A DNA stretch of 64,000 bases from Bacteroidota bacterium (GTDB taxonomy: Bacteria; Bacteroidota; Bacteroidia; Chitinophagales; LD1): the NCBI GenBank assembly GCA_947475165.1, contig CANJLD010000019.1, positions 1 through 64,000 of the forward strand, given 5' to 3'. Shown piece by piece: positions 42,201-50,944 of this stretch. The notes beneath the pieces are model-generated. The model did no database searches, was not told where the DNA came from, and worked only from the letters and a program-made list of their open reading frames with translations. The position numbers were made by a program, and so were the translations under genes. Positions within the stretch are counted from its first letter, which is position 1. Each line of letters begins with the position of its first letter.

Positions 42201-43953
42201 TTTTGGGTGTTGGGGAGAAAGTGTTGCAGCAGGTAGCCCCGCTATTCTTCAGTTCTCCATTAATGGAAATTTGCTTGGCTCACCTTTCAATGTTCCGACA
42301 GCAGTTTGTCAATGGCAACAATTTTATTCCATCTGGAATTCCGGTGCTAATACCACCGCTACCATTTGCATTATCAATCAAAACACAACTTTGGGCGGAA
42401 ATGATTTTGCGGTAGATGATATTACGTTTATCGGCTTGTGTAACGTAAGTGATACTGTGACAATTATCGTTCATAATCCAACAACTACGAATGTAAATAC
42501 TTCGGTTTGTCAGGGAACAACTTATACTTTCCCGAGCGGAGCAACTTCTACTGTTTCTGTTATTGATACTTCCATGCTCTTCGACCAATTCGGCTGCGAC
42601 AGCAATATCATCACCAATCTAACAGTCAATCCAACTTTTCTTGTCAATGTTTTCGACACTATCTGCTCTAATCAAAACTACGTTTTGCCTTCCGGAAATC
42701 AAGTGAACGCAACCGGAGTTTACACCGATACACTAACAACTGTTTTTGGTTGCGATAGTATTATTATAACTGACCTGACAGTTCATTCAACTTCTGCAAC
42801 AACAGTTTTTGATACTATTTGCAATGGTTCGTCTTTCACGCTTCCTGATGGAAGCAATGCAAACACTACAGGTAGCTATCCGGTAACATTATTTAATCAA
42901 CATGGATGCGACAGTGTAGTCATTACAAATCTCACGGTGATAGCTGTTGCGCTTGCTCTACAAAAAACTGATGTGCTTTGCAACGGAGGAAACTCAGGAA
43001 GCATTTTATCAACTGCAATCGGTGGAGTTTCGCCTTGCAATTACGATTTATTGAATGGTGGAGTTATCGTTTCTAATAACTCCACCGGAAGTTTCACCTT
43101 GCTTGTTACCGGAAACTATTCAGTAAATGCAACAGATGGTTTTGGTTGCACAGCAGTTTTGTCGATCGTAATTAATGAACCAACACCACTTGTAATTTCT
43201 GATACAGTAAAGAATGTGCATTGCTTTGGTGAAGACAATGGAGAGATTTTTATTTCAGCCACTGGTGGGACTCCAAATTATTCTTTCAATCTGAATAATC
43301 AATCGAGTAACTCAACAGGATTTTTCTCTTCGCTTGTTGCAGGAAATTATTCTTACACCGTTACCGATTCTCGTGATTGTGTGGATTCTTCCAACACAAT
43401 TATCACAGAACCATTAGCAGTTACAATCAATCTGAATCCCGATCCGGTAGTGATTAATTTGAGCGAAGTAGTTACACTAAATGCATCTTCAAATTACGAC
43501 CCGAGTGCTACTTATTTATGGACACCAAGTGTTGGTTTAAGTTGCTACACTTGTCCGCACCCAACAGTTGAATCTTACAACAGTATTGATTACACTTTAG
43601 AAGTAACCGCCAACATAAACGGCAGCGATTGTTCGGCTGAAACAGAAGTGTCAGTAACAGTTATTCCTAACTACGATATTTTTATTCCAAACACTTTCAC
43701 TCCTAACGGTGATGGCAACAATGACTTGTTCCAAATTTTTGGAAACCTTCCTGCATTAAAATATCTCGATGTAGAAATCTTTGACCGTATTGGCGAAAAG
43801 GTTTTCGAAAGCAATGACCTGAATTTTAAATGGGATGGAAACTATAAAGGCAAACCGCTTCAACCTGCAGTATTTATTTATACTCTTCGTGTAGTATTTA
43901 TTGATAACCACAGCGAAAAAATTTACAAAGGAAGTTTGACGCTGTTGAAATAA
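39223..43953 (+). CDS. Giant secreted repeat protein with T9SS type B sorting domain
   Basis: A 1576-residue surface or secreted protein. The signal peptide is MKKFYALVLFIGFCLQTFS. Residues about 20-370 form a WD40/beta-propeller-like domain (NIWYFGLNAGLDF, NGNLLFYTDGINVWN). A PKD-like segment covers about 380-455. A roughly 45-residue unit with paired cysteines (TICxxxxYxLPSGxxxNxTGxYxDTLxTxxGCDSIIxTNLTV) occurs six times. It is interleaved with two copies of a lectin-like/Ig pair starting SWTPxxGLSxPNIxNPVA. Two SprB-type repeats follow (about 1247-1400). The gliding-associated C-terminal domain (about 1485-1576, IPNTFTPNGDGNNDLFQIFG) is type B. It is probably an adhesin; the ligand is unknown. 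Confidence 0.88.
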   Translation: MKKFYALVLFIGFCLQTFSQRQANIWYFGLNAGLDFNSGSPVALTNGALATSEGSATISDKNGNLLFYTDGINVWNRNHVQMANGFGMLGDPSSAQSALIVPKPGNQNWYYIFTVSAAGGGGGFCYSEVDMTQNGGFGDVVPATKNTSLFTPSAEKCTAVKHANGLYVWVIAHGFNDNTYHSYLVDCNGVGAAINTNVGQSDGWPGWGCLQSSPNGQKLASAVRNSGFEMLDFNNATGVVSNPINLGLGGDDYGVSFSPDNNLLYGLRITPGTIYQWNLQAGTPAAVVASVVTLGTAGGIGAPYNGGTMQLGPDGKLYICQYQQAFLSVINSPNTVGAGCNLQFNAVNLSGRNSVLGLPPFIQSYFDTTAVIQFGSPNCLGQPEAFTISGNTAYLDSVKWNFGDAATGAQNFSTLLSPNHIFSYSGNFNVQLIRFVGCISDTAYQSIDITGQVTSVQNITICPNSTFTTPSGNIVSNVGTYLDTIPSSTGCDSIITSNLSIASLNIDAGNNTSICYGSATQLNATGGLIYSWTPTSGLSNPNISNPVASPTTTTTYTVSSQSPIGNLIVNGDFIAGNTGFSSGYAYTLPPNSNQGQYWVSTNAQIWNGGMAACGDHTTGNGNMLLVNGATTTNVSFYCETVNVLPNTDYAFTTWLATLTAGNLAQLQFSINGNLLGSTFTAPATLCTWQQFYTVWNSGSNTTATICVVNQNTNAGANDYALDDISFAQLCTATDSVIVTVNQVYNNTINASICQNQNYTLPDGSITNAAGIYINTLPTVNGCDSIITTNLIVSPTYSYSVTQTICPSDIYILPSGNPVNTTGVYIDTLSTVNGCDSIITTNLTVVPPSITLSNDTQICLGSSVQLNASGGLISYSWTPMAGLSDPNIANPVATPTQTTSYIVTTQVASGDLIGNGNFEGGNAGFSSTYVYQSDLTPEGTYYVGTNPNTYHGGFSACPDHTTSSGNLMIVNGAGSPNSSIWCETINVVPNTNYAFGCWGESVAAGSPAILQFSINGNLLGSPFNVPTAVCQWQQFYSIWNSGANTTATICIINQNTTLGGNDFAVDDITFIGLCNVSDTVTIIVHNPTTTNVNTSVCQGTTYTFPSGATSTVSVIDTSMLFDQFGCDSNIITNLTVNPTFLVNVFDTICSNQNYVLPSGNQVNATGVYTDTLTTVFGCDSIIITDLTVHSTSATTVFDTICNGSSFTLPDGSNANTTGSYPVTLFNQHGCDSVVITNLTVIAVALALQKTDVLCNGGNSGSILSTAIGGVSPCNYDLLNGGVIVSNNSTGSFTLLVTGNYSVNATDGFGCTAVLSIVINEPTPLVISDTVKNVHCFGEDNGEIFISATGGTPNYSFNLNNQSSNSTGFFSSLVAGNYSYTVTDSRDCVDSSNTIITEPLAVTINLNPDPVVINLSEVVTLNASSNYDPSATYLWTPSVGLSCYTCPHPTVESYNSIDYTLEVTANINGSDCSAETEVSVTVIPNYDIFIPNTFTPNGDGNNDLFQIFGNLPALKYLDVEIFDRIGEKVFESNDLNFKWDGNYKGKPLQPAVFIYTLRVVFIDNHSEKIYKGSLTLLK

Positions 43954-43956
43954 ACT

Positions 43957-44001
43957 AAAAAAAAGAGGCGTATTGCAATGCTGCGGGACGCCTCTTTTTT
44001 T
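43957..44001. terminator. Bidirectional Rho-independent terminator
   Basis: A long A/T-flanked stem (AAAAAAGAGGCGT with ACGCCTCTTTTTT) with a 16-nt loop between two converging genes. It has T-runs in both directions. Confidence 0.85.
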
Positions 44002-44028
44002 ACATCATCAAATCCTCATATCGTCAAA

Positions 44029-45444
44029 TTAATTTCTGTATTGTTCAATCACTTGTATCACCGCACCATCATCCAACAGCGAATCATCCATTTCAAAAAT
44101 CATTATGTGCTCGTCAAAATTCATCAACAAGCCGCGCTCTAAATTCAGCAACGCTTCGTGACGGTTGCCTACCTGAAAATAAAACACTGCTTTTATGTAA
44201 AAAATATCAGCACTGCTTTCATATTTTAATTCCGCTTCGTTCAATACCTGAAACGCTTTGCGGTAATTTTCTACATTAAAATAAGCGGTGGCAAGGTTTA
44301 TCCAGTTCTGTTTCGTTTGCGTGTCGAGCTGAAAAATGCGTTCGAAAATTTCTAAGGCCAATTCACCTTCATCTACGCTCATATAAGCATCTGCCAATGC
44401 AGCGAGGTAATCAAGGTTTTCTTTATTCAGTTTTACCGCGCGCTCGAACGATGAAATTGCTTTCATCCATTTTTCTTCTAACCGGTAAGTTTCTCCTATG
44501 CGGTAAAACGCTTCATCAAAATAAGGGTCTACGCCAATTGATTTGCGCAAATACGAACGCGACTTTGCAAACTCACCTAACTTCTCATAACACTCTGCAG
44601 TTTTTAAATACAATTCCTTGTTAGGCTTCGAAAGCTTAATAGCATCAAGATAAAAATTGACACTCTCCTCATACCGCTCCATATTGTAAAGCACATCTCC
44701 ACTGCAAATGTAAGCTGCATCAAAAGCATCATCAATTGCTATCACATAGCTGAATGCTTCAAGTGATTTTTCATACAACTGCAAACCGGCAAACGCATGA
44801 CCTAAATTAAACCATGCTAAATGCGAATACGGACTCGCTTCAATCAACTCTTCGTGAAACTTTACACTCTCCTCATAATTCTCGGTCAACTCGGTGCAAA
44901 ACCAAAACCGGTTCAACCCTTCTTCGCTTTCCGGATTCATGCGCAATGCATCTTTCAATGCAATTACTACATCGGCATATTTCTCCTGGTCTTCATATAT
45001 ATCCGCCAACTCTAAATACAGTTCGCATTTGTCCTCCGACTCGCAAGGTATGGTGAGCGCGTAATCCATATATCCTTTTGCTTCCTCATGTTTGCCTTGC
45101 CACATAGCCACATCAGCGCGAATCAAAAATATATTGATGTCGTTAGGGTCAAGTTTCTGCGCTTCGTCAAGAGATAGTAACGCCTCCGTAAAATGTTTTT
45201 GATTGGCGAGAATTTCCGCCTTTTTAGTATAGAAAAAAGAAGAGAACGAAAATTGTTCCAACGCGCTTTCTATTACACGCAATGCTTTATTGTGTTCGCG
45301 ACTATCCTGATAAAATTGAATTATCTGCTCAAAATCTTCCTCTTCTAAAAAAACCTGATGATGCTCCTTAACCGACTCTTCATACTTCTTTACCAAGTCA
45401 ACTATCTCACCGAAGCTCGGTTCCATGAATTCATTTTCTTCCAT
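44029..45444 (-). CDS. Tetratricopeptide repeat protein
   Basis: A 471-residue cytoplasmic-looking protein (no signal peptide) made almost entirely of TPR helices: about eleven to twelve 34-residue units such as AWFNLGHAFAGLQLYEKSLEAFSYVIAIDD and AFYRIGETYRLEEKWMKAISSFERAVKL. The N terminus (about 1-45) is charged and probably helical. TPR arrays mediate protein-protein contacts; the partner is unknown. A TACTTTCG box near 45520-45527 could be its -7 element with a leader of about 75 nt. Confidence 0.85.
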   Translation of the reverse strand: MEENEFMEPSFGEIVDLVKKYEESVKEHHQVFLEEEDFEQIIQFYQDSREHNKALRVIESALEQFSFSSFFYTKKAEILANQKHFTEALLSLDEAQKLDPNDINIFLIRADVAMWQGKHEEAKGYMDYALTIPCESEDKCELYLELADIYEDQEKYADVVIALKDALRMNPESEEGLNRFWFCTELTENYEESVKFHEELIEASPYSHLAWFNLGHAFAGLQLYEKSLEAFSYVIAIDDAFDAAYICSGDVLYNMERYEESVNFYLDAIKLSKPNKELYLKTAECYEKLGEFAKSRSYLRKSIGVDPYFDEAFYRIGETYRLEEKWMKAISSFERAVKLNKENLDYLAALADAYMSVDEGELALEIFERIFQLDTQTKQNWINLATAYFNVENYRKAFQVLNEAELKYESSADIFYIKAVFYFQVGNRHEALLNLERGLLMNFDEHIMIFEMDDSLLDDGAVIQVIEQYRN

Positions 45445-45625
45445 ATCCTGAATTTACGTGAAAGAATCAATTTATCGATGCCGCTAATAAAGAACGTTGC
45501 AATTTTCTTAACGACCTACCGAAAGTAAATTTCTGAAATTCTTTTATCAATCTCTCTTTTCAACAAATATTTTTTTGCGTGTATAAATTTTATACGGATT
45601 GATACTGCTTAAAAACTGTAAAATG

Positions 45626-45655
45626 AAAAAGGCGTGAATCTCTTAACGCCTTTTT
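45626..45655 (-). terminator. Rho-independent terminator
   Basis: AAAAAGGCGT (45626-45635) pairs with ACGCCTTTTT (45646-45655), with a 10-nt loop and a T-run on the minus strand. It terminates the 45689-46207 gene. Confidence 0.75.
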
Positions 45656-45688
45656 CTGTATTAAGTCCTCTTCAGAGGATTTAGGGTT

Positions 45689-46207
45689 TTACGACATCGG
45701 TAAATTCACAGTTATATTCTGCACACTTCCTCTTATTACAAATACCGGAACAAACTCTTCCATGATATAAGGCTTTTGCACTTTGCAAAAAATATCTGCA
45801 CTCATCACAAAACCTCTTTTACCGGGATTCCATTTCATTTTTGTAACGCTCATAAAAGCAGAGCCTGCCAACAGATTATATTTTTGGTTGTTGTACTCAT
45901 ACGTTGCCTTGGTTACGTTTACCTCACCCAAAGCAGCATCTCTTATTACATATTCAATTTCAATTCGTGTAGGCAGTTCCTTTCCGTCTTTGGTGCGCAA
46001 AGCATTTCCAAAAAAAGTGAGCGTTGCTTTTGGCTCATCATAGTTAAGTTGGGCTGAATAGCTATTTACAGTCATAGCATCAAAAGGAGCACCATCAACA
46101 GTAAAATTGTAAGCGGGCGCATTTTTGGGTGCAGAAGTTTTACCGGTAAAAGATTCGCTCAGCAGCAATACAGCAGCGAGCAATGTGAGAGCGAAAATTT
46201 TTTTCAT
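45689..46207 (-). CDS. Hypothetical exported protein
   Basis: A 172-residue protein beginning at the ATG that opens the signal peptide (MKKIFALTLLAAVLLLSESFTG); the longer frame adds 13 charged residues. The remainder is beta-rich (YNFTVDGAPFDAMTVNSYSA, KATLTFFGNAL, IEIEYVIRDAALGEVN), resembling a DUF6252-like or lipocalin-type small periplasmic protein, but no family is certain. It stands alone with its own terminator. Confidence 0.65.
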   Translation of the reverse strand: MKKIFALTLLAAVLLLSESFTGKTSAPKNAPAYNFTVDGAPFDAMTVNSYSAQLNYDEPKATLTFFGNALRTKDGKELPTRIEIEYVIRDAALGEVNVTKATYEYNNQKYNLLAGSAFMSVTKMKWNPGKRGFVMSADIFCKVQKPYIMEEFVPVFVIRGSVQNITVNLPMS

Positions 46208-46359
46208 GTCTTTGGTTTTTGGTTTATACTTTTCATTACGATACATGTTTTAAAAGGTTTCACTTGTTGGCAACAAGTATTTACCTGTAATTTCTGTTCT
46301 AAAGCCAATCTTCTATTTTCGTTTCAGTTGCAGTAGCTATAGCGAAGGCAAATCATATT

Positions 46360-49300
46360 ATGAAAAAACTCTTTACGCTTATTTGTATTTACTGCTCATT
46401 AATCGCTCAATCACAAACCGCCAATTACTGGCAACAGCAAACCGATTACAAGATTGAAGTAACACTCAACGACACAGTGCACGAACTGGATGGCTTTATT
46501 ACGATTGATTACAAAAACAATTCTCCCGAAACACTCAACTATATATTTTTTCATCTCTGGCCCAATGCGTATAAAGACCAGACAACACCTTTTGCAAAAC
46601 AATTACTTGAAAACGGCAAAACAAGTTTTTGGTTTAGCAAGCCTTTGCAACGTGGTTTTATTGATAAGCTCGATTTTAAAGCCAATGCAGAAGTTTGTAA
46701 AGTGGATTACGATTCATCAACAGATGAAATCTGCAAAGTAATTTTAAACAAACCGCTGAAGACCGGTGAGAGCGTTCGCATCTCTACTCCGTTTCATGTA
46801 AAACTTCCTGAAACATTTTCGCGCATGGGGCATGTGGGGCAGAGCTATCAGATTTCGCAGTGGTACCCCAAGCCTGCGGTGTTCGATAAATACGGTTGGC
46901 ATCCAATTCCGTATTTAGATCAAGGGGAATTTTACAGCGAGTATGGTTCGTTTGATGTGAGCATTACTCTGCCGAAAAATTATGTGGTGGGTGCCACCGG
47001 TGATTTACAAAATGCAGAAGAATCAAAATGGCTCGATTCAATTTCGGAAGCAACAAAGGAGATTGATATGTATTCCGGTGATATGAGTTTTCCTGCTTCA
47101 TCTAAAGAAGCAAAAACGCTTCGCTACACACAAACTAATATTCACGATTTCGGTTGGTTTGCCGATAAGCGTTACCATGTTTTAAAAGGCGAAGTGGAAT
47201 TGCCTTACAGCAAAAAGAAAGTAACCACATGGAGTTTGTTCACCAATAATCAGGCAGACCTTTGGAACAAAGCACCGGAGTATCTGCATGATGCTATTTT
47301 TTATTACAGCAAATGGATTGGCGAATATCCTTACGTGCAGGTTACTGCGGTAGATGGCGCATTGAGTGCCGGTGGCGGTATGGAATACCCCAACGTAACG
47401 GTAATTGGTGAAGAGCGCAGCGCGTTTTCGCTTGATGAAGTGATAACGCATGAAGTGGGTCACAATTGGTTTTACGGAATGCTCGGCAGCAACGAGCGCG
47501 ACCACGCGTGGATGGATGAAGGCATAAACTCTTACTATGAGTATAGATATATAAGAACAAAATATCCTGAGCGAAAACTGATTGGCAAATTTCCCGAAGG
47601 CATTGCAAAATCATTTGACCTGCTGCAATACAAACACAAATACATGATGGATTTGGGTTATCAGTTTATGGCGCGCGAAAACCGTGACGAGCCATTGGAG
47701 CAAACCTCCTCTAAGTTCACCGATTTTAATTATGGTGTTTGTGTTTACGGAAAATCAATGTTGATTTTCGATTACCTTGAAGCATATCTCGGCACAGACA
47801 AGTTTGATTTTATTATGCAGAAATATTTTTTGCTGTGGCAATACAAGCATCCGCAGCCCGAAGACATTCGTAAAGTTTTTGAAACCGAAACCGGAAAAGA
47901 TTTGGCTTGGTTTTTTGATGATTTGATTAAGACTAAGAAGAAGATTGACTATAAGATTTCAAAACTGCAAATACTTGGCGGTAATCATTTGCGGTATAAA
48001 ATGGTGAATTTAAAAATTAAGAATGCTGGGGATATTGCCTCACCGGTAAGTGTTTCATTTATTTCAGGAGATTTATCTCAAACGGTTTGGTTAGAGGGAT
48101 TTCGCAAAGACACTATTATTCATCTCGGTACTCCACAGCCGGATAAAATTCAAATCGACCCACTTCTTCAAATTCCAGAAATCAACCGAAAGAACAATAC
48201 TTACAAGCTGAACAAATTGGCTCATCGGTTCGAAAAGGTGCGTTTTCAGTTTCTTGGCTCTATAGAAAATCAAAATCGTACTCAGGTTTATTGGGCTCCT
48301 TATATTGGCTGGAATAATTACGATAAGTTTCAAATTGGTCTCGCACTTTACAACTCGCTGTTGCCCGCGCGCAAATTCAATTACTTAGTTGTGCCGATTA
48401 TAGGCACCGGCTCAAAACAGTTCAACGGATTTGCGCGATTGAATTACAATTTCTATTCTGAAACTGTTCAGCGGTTTACCGTGGGTGTATTTGGTAAACG
48501 GTTCTCTTATATCCTGTTTCCAAAACCTTTGTTGTTCAACAAAGTTGAACCATACATCCATATAGAATTTAAAAATAAAAACTCGCGCAGTCCTTATACG
48601 CACACGCTAAACATGCGCAGCGTTATAGTTTGGCTCGACTGGATTCGCTTTGATACCAAGAAGAAAGAAACACAGCGTTACTTTGTAAATGAGTTTAAAT
48701 ACCGCGTGGAGAGGAACTCTACCCTAAATCCGTTTAACGTGCAGGTAACAGCTCGGGAAGGAAACAAGTTTGTAAATCTTTCTGCTGAAGCAAACTTCCT
48801 GATTAGTTACAAACGAAAAGGCGAAGGTTTTTTTGTTCGCGTGTTTGCCGGTGGTTTCCTGGTTAACTCCAAATCTAACTCAGAAATTACTGCACCAAAT
48901 CCGCGCATTTATTTGAGTACTGCCACCACTAACAATTTTGCATACTGGCTGCAGAAAGATTACATGTTCGATGAAAACTTCTTAGACCGCAATGGCCGCG
49001 ATCCTAATCTGAGCAGACAGATTGCAAAAACAGACGGAGCGTTTCGTTCGTTCACCAACTTTGGTGCAACCAACAAATTTTTGATGTCGGTTAATTTGAC
49101 TTCATCTACGCACCGGTTCTTCCCGATTAATCCTTTTGTGAACGCTGCGTTTATTGTAAGCGATTTAAACAAACCGCAGTTTGCAGCAGAGTTTGGATTG
49201 AGTGCAATCATCCTGCGCGATATGGTTGAAATTCATTTGCCGCTTGTTACTACCAAAAATATTTCCGACAACCAAAAAGTAATGGGTATTACCAAGTGGT

Positions 49301-49371
49301 ATCAGAAATTCAGTTTCACTTTAAAGTTCCAATTGCAGAAACCGATGGATTTGATTCGCAGATTTTTCTAA
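46360..49371 (+). CDS. M1 family zinc metallopeptidase, exported
   Basis: A 1003-residue exported aminopeptidase-like enzyme (signal MKKLFTLICIYCSLIAQSQ). The zinc site is HEVGH (364-368) with the third ligand Glu387, i.e. HExxH-x18-E. The exopeptidase-loop equivalent is GGGMEYPNVT at about 337-346. The N-terminal beta domain (about 20-240) matches M1 topology. The region after about residue 620 is a long C-terminal beta-rich part (WAPYIGWNNYDKFQIGL ... FVRVFAGGFL ... FSFTLKFQLQKP) that looks like an outer-membrane barrel domain, suggesting a surface-anchored peptidase. The ALDH gene follows 12 bp later. Confidence 0.88.
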   Translation: MKKLFTLICIYCSLIAQSQTANYWQQQTDYKIEVTLNDTVHELDGFITIDYKNNSPETLNYIFFHLWPNAYKDQTTPFAKQLLENGKTSFWFSKPLQRGFIDKLDFKANAEVCKVDYDSSTDEICKVILNKPLKTGESVRISTPFHVKLPETFSRMGHVGQSYQISQWYPKPAVFDKYGWHPIPYLDQGEFYSEYGSFDVSITLPKNYVVGATGDLQNAEESKWLDSISEATKEIDMYSGDMSFPASSKEAKTLRYTQTNIHDFGWFADKRYHVLKGEVELPYSKKKVTTWSLFTNNQADLWNKAPEYLHDAIFYYSKWIGEYPYVQVTAVDGALSAGGGMEYPNVTVIGEERSAFSLDEVITHEVGHNWFYGMLGSNERDHAWMDEGINSYYEYRYIRTKYPERKLIGKFPEGIAKSFDLLQYKHKYMMDLGYQFMARENRDEPLEQTSSKFTDFNYGVCVYGKSMLIFDYLEAYLGTDKFDFIMQKYFLLWQYKHPQPEDIRKVFETETGKDLAWFFDDLIKTKKKIDYKISKLQILGGNHLRYKMVNLKIKNAGDIASPVSVSFISGDLSQTVWLEGFRKDTIIHLGTPQPDKIQIDPLLQIPEINRKNNTYKLNKLAHRFEKVRFQFLGSIENQNRTQVYWAPYIGWNNYDKFQIGLALYNSLLPARKFNYLVVPIIGTGSKQFNGFARLNYNFYSETVQRFTVGVFGKRFSYILFPKPLLFNKVEPYIHIEFKNKNSRSPYTHTLNMRSVIVWLDWIRFDTKKKETQRYFVNEFKYRVERNSTLNPFNVQVTAREGNKFVNLSAEANFLISYKRKGEGFFVRVFAGGFLVNSKSNSEITAPNPRIYLSTATTNNFAYWLQKDYMFDENFLDRNGRDPNLSRQIAKTDGAFRSFTNFGATNKFLMSVNLTSSTHRFFPINPFVNAAFIVSDLNKPQFAAEFGLSAIILRDMVEIHLPLVTTKNISDNQKVMGITKWYQKFSFTLKFQLQKPMDLIRRFF

Positions 49372-49383
49372 ACACATATAGAT

Positions 49384-50910
49384 ATGAAAGACGTTTTAAA
49401 ACAACTCGGCATTAGTGCCACCAATACCGGAACTTCTACCGGTAACAAATGGATTAAAAGTAAAGGAGAACAACTCAAATCTTACTCACCGGTTGATGGA
49501 AAGGTGATTGGTTCGGTTACTTCTACCACCGAAAATGAATATCAAGAGGTTATTCGTGCAGCACAAAAGGCTTTTGTGGTTTGGAGAAATATTCCTGCGC
49601 CTAAGCGCGGAGAGATTGTAAGACAGATTGGCGATGAGTTGCGTGCCTATAAAGAACCGCTCGGCAAATTAGTTTCATACGAAATGGGAAAGAGTTTGCA
49701 GGAAGGTTTGGGCGAAGTGCAGGAGATGATTGACATCTGCGATTTTGCTGTTGGTCTTTCGCGCCAGCTTCATGGATTGACCATGCACAGCGAACGCCCG
49801 AACCACAGAATGTATGAACAATGGCACCCAATGGGAATTGTGGGAATTATTTCTGCGTTTAACTTCCCGGTGGCGGTATGGAGTTGGAACAGTATGCTGG
49901 CTTGGGTATGTGGCGATGTATGTGTATGGAAGCCATCGGAGAAAACTCCTTTGTGTGGCATAGCGTGTCAAAACATTGTAGCGAAAGTTTTCAAGCGAAA
50001 TAGTTTACCGGAAGGAATTAGTGGGTTGGTGAATGGAGATTACAAAATAGGCGAGTTGCTATCGAACGATAAAGATATTCCGCTGGTTTCAGCCACCGGT
50101 TCTACAAGAATGGGAAAAGCAGTAGCGCAAAATGTAGCTGCTCGTTTGGGAAGAAGCCTGCTTGAGTTAGGCGGCAACAATTCCATCATTATTACACCGG
50201 ATGCTGATTTGAATATTGCGATGGTGGCAACGGTGTTTGGCGCAGTAGGAACAGCCGGACAACGCTGCACTACTACCAGACGTTTAATTATTCACGAAAG
50301 TAAATATGCAGAAGTGAAGAAGCGTTTAGTAAAAGCTTATTTGCAACTGAGCATAGGCAATCCTTTGAATGAAAAAAACCATCTAGGACCATTGATTGAT
50401 AAGCAGGCGGTGAAGTTTTATGAAGAGGCCATTGTAGCTGCAAAGAAACAAGGAGGTAAGGTATTAGTAGAAGGCGGTGTGCTGAAAGGAAAAAATTACG
50501 AAAGCGGATGCTATGTAAAGCCATGTGTAATTGAAGCAAACAACGATATGCCGATTGTGCAGCACGAAACATTTGCTCCTATTCTTTACATCATGAAATA
50601 CAAAACACTTGAAGAAGCCGTTGCTTTGCAAAACGGTGTGGTGCAAGGATTATCTTCTTCTATTATGACTATGAACATGCGCGAGGCAGAAGAGTTTCTC
50701 TCAGCCAACGGCAGCGATTGTGGTATTGCCAACGTAAACATAGGAACAAGCGGTGCAGAAATTGGCGGTGCGTTTGGGGGTGAAAAAGAAACCGGTGGCG
50801 GACGCGAGAGCGGAAGCGATGCCTGGAAGAACTACATGCGCAGGCAAACAAATACGATTAATTACGGAAAAACTCTACCGTTGGCGCAGGGAATCAGATT
50901 CGACTTGTAA
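49384..50910 (+). CDS. Aldehyde dehydrogenase, ALDH7 type (aminoadipate-semialdehyde dehydrogenase-like)
   Basis: A 508-residue NAD(P)-dependent aldehyde dehydrogenase. The catalytic Cys295 is in GTAGQRCTTTRRL and the general base Glu261 is in LLELGGNNS. The N-terminal signature (GEQLKSYSPVDGKVIGSVTSTTENEYQ) and IGTSGAEIGGAFGGEKETGGGRESGSDAWKNYMRRQT at the C terminus are characteristic of ALDH7 (antiquitin / piperideine-6-carboxylate dehydrogenase), which oxidises alpha-aminoadipic semialdehyde in lysine breakdown. It is probably cotranscribed with the peptidase gene; a metabolic link is an inference. Confidence 0.88.
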   Translation: MKDVLKQLGISATNTGTSTGNKWIKSKGEQLKSYSPVDGKVIGSVTSTTENEYQEVIRAAQKAFVVWRNIPAPKRGEIVRQIGDELRAYKEPLGKLVSYEMGKSLQEGLGEVQEMIDICDFAVGLSRQLHGLTMHSERPNHRMYEQWHPMGIVGIISAFNFPVAVWSWNSMLAWVCGDVCVWKPSEKTPLCGIACQNIVAKVFKRNSLPEGISGLVNGDYKIGELLSNDKDIPLVSATGSTRMGKAVAQNVAARLGRSLLELGGNNSIIITPDADLNIAMVATVFGAVGTAGQRCTTTRRLIIHESKYAEVKKRLVKAYLQLSIGNPLNEKNHLGPLIDKQAVKFYEEAIVAAKKQGGKVLVEGGVLKGKNYESGCYVKPCVIEANNDMPIVQHETFAPILYIMKYKTLEEAVALQNGVVQGLSSSIMTMNMREAEEFLSANGSDCGIANVNIGTSGAEIGGAFGGEKETGGGRESGSDAWKNYMRRQTNTINYGKTLPLAQGIRFDL

Positions 50911-50913
50911 AGC

Positions 50914-50941
50914 GGCAGTAGGCAGCAGCAGTAGGCACTGT
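50914..50941. repeat. Heptanucleotide array between genes
   Basis: GGCAGTA, GGCAGCA, GCAGTAG, GCACTGT occur in the 34-bp gap between two converging genes. The pattern is less regular than the other arrays. Confidence 0.45.
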
Positions 50942-50944
50942 CGT

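Noticed and set aside
45445-45688. A small RNA between the TPR gene and the hypothetical exported gene
   Set aside because: Only a terminator and a possible -7 box are visible; no stable fold with its own promoter could be recognised.
49384-50910. Pyrroline-5-carboxylate dehydrogenase as partner of the proline dehydrogenase
   Set aside because: The N- and C-terminal signatures fit ALDH7, and the gene is 14 kb away in a different unit.
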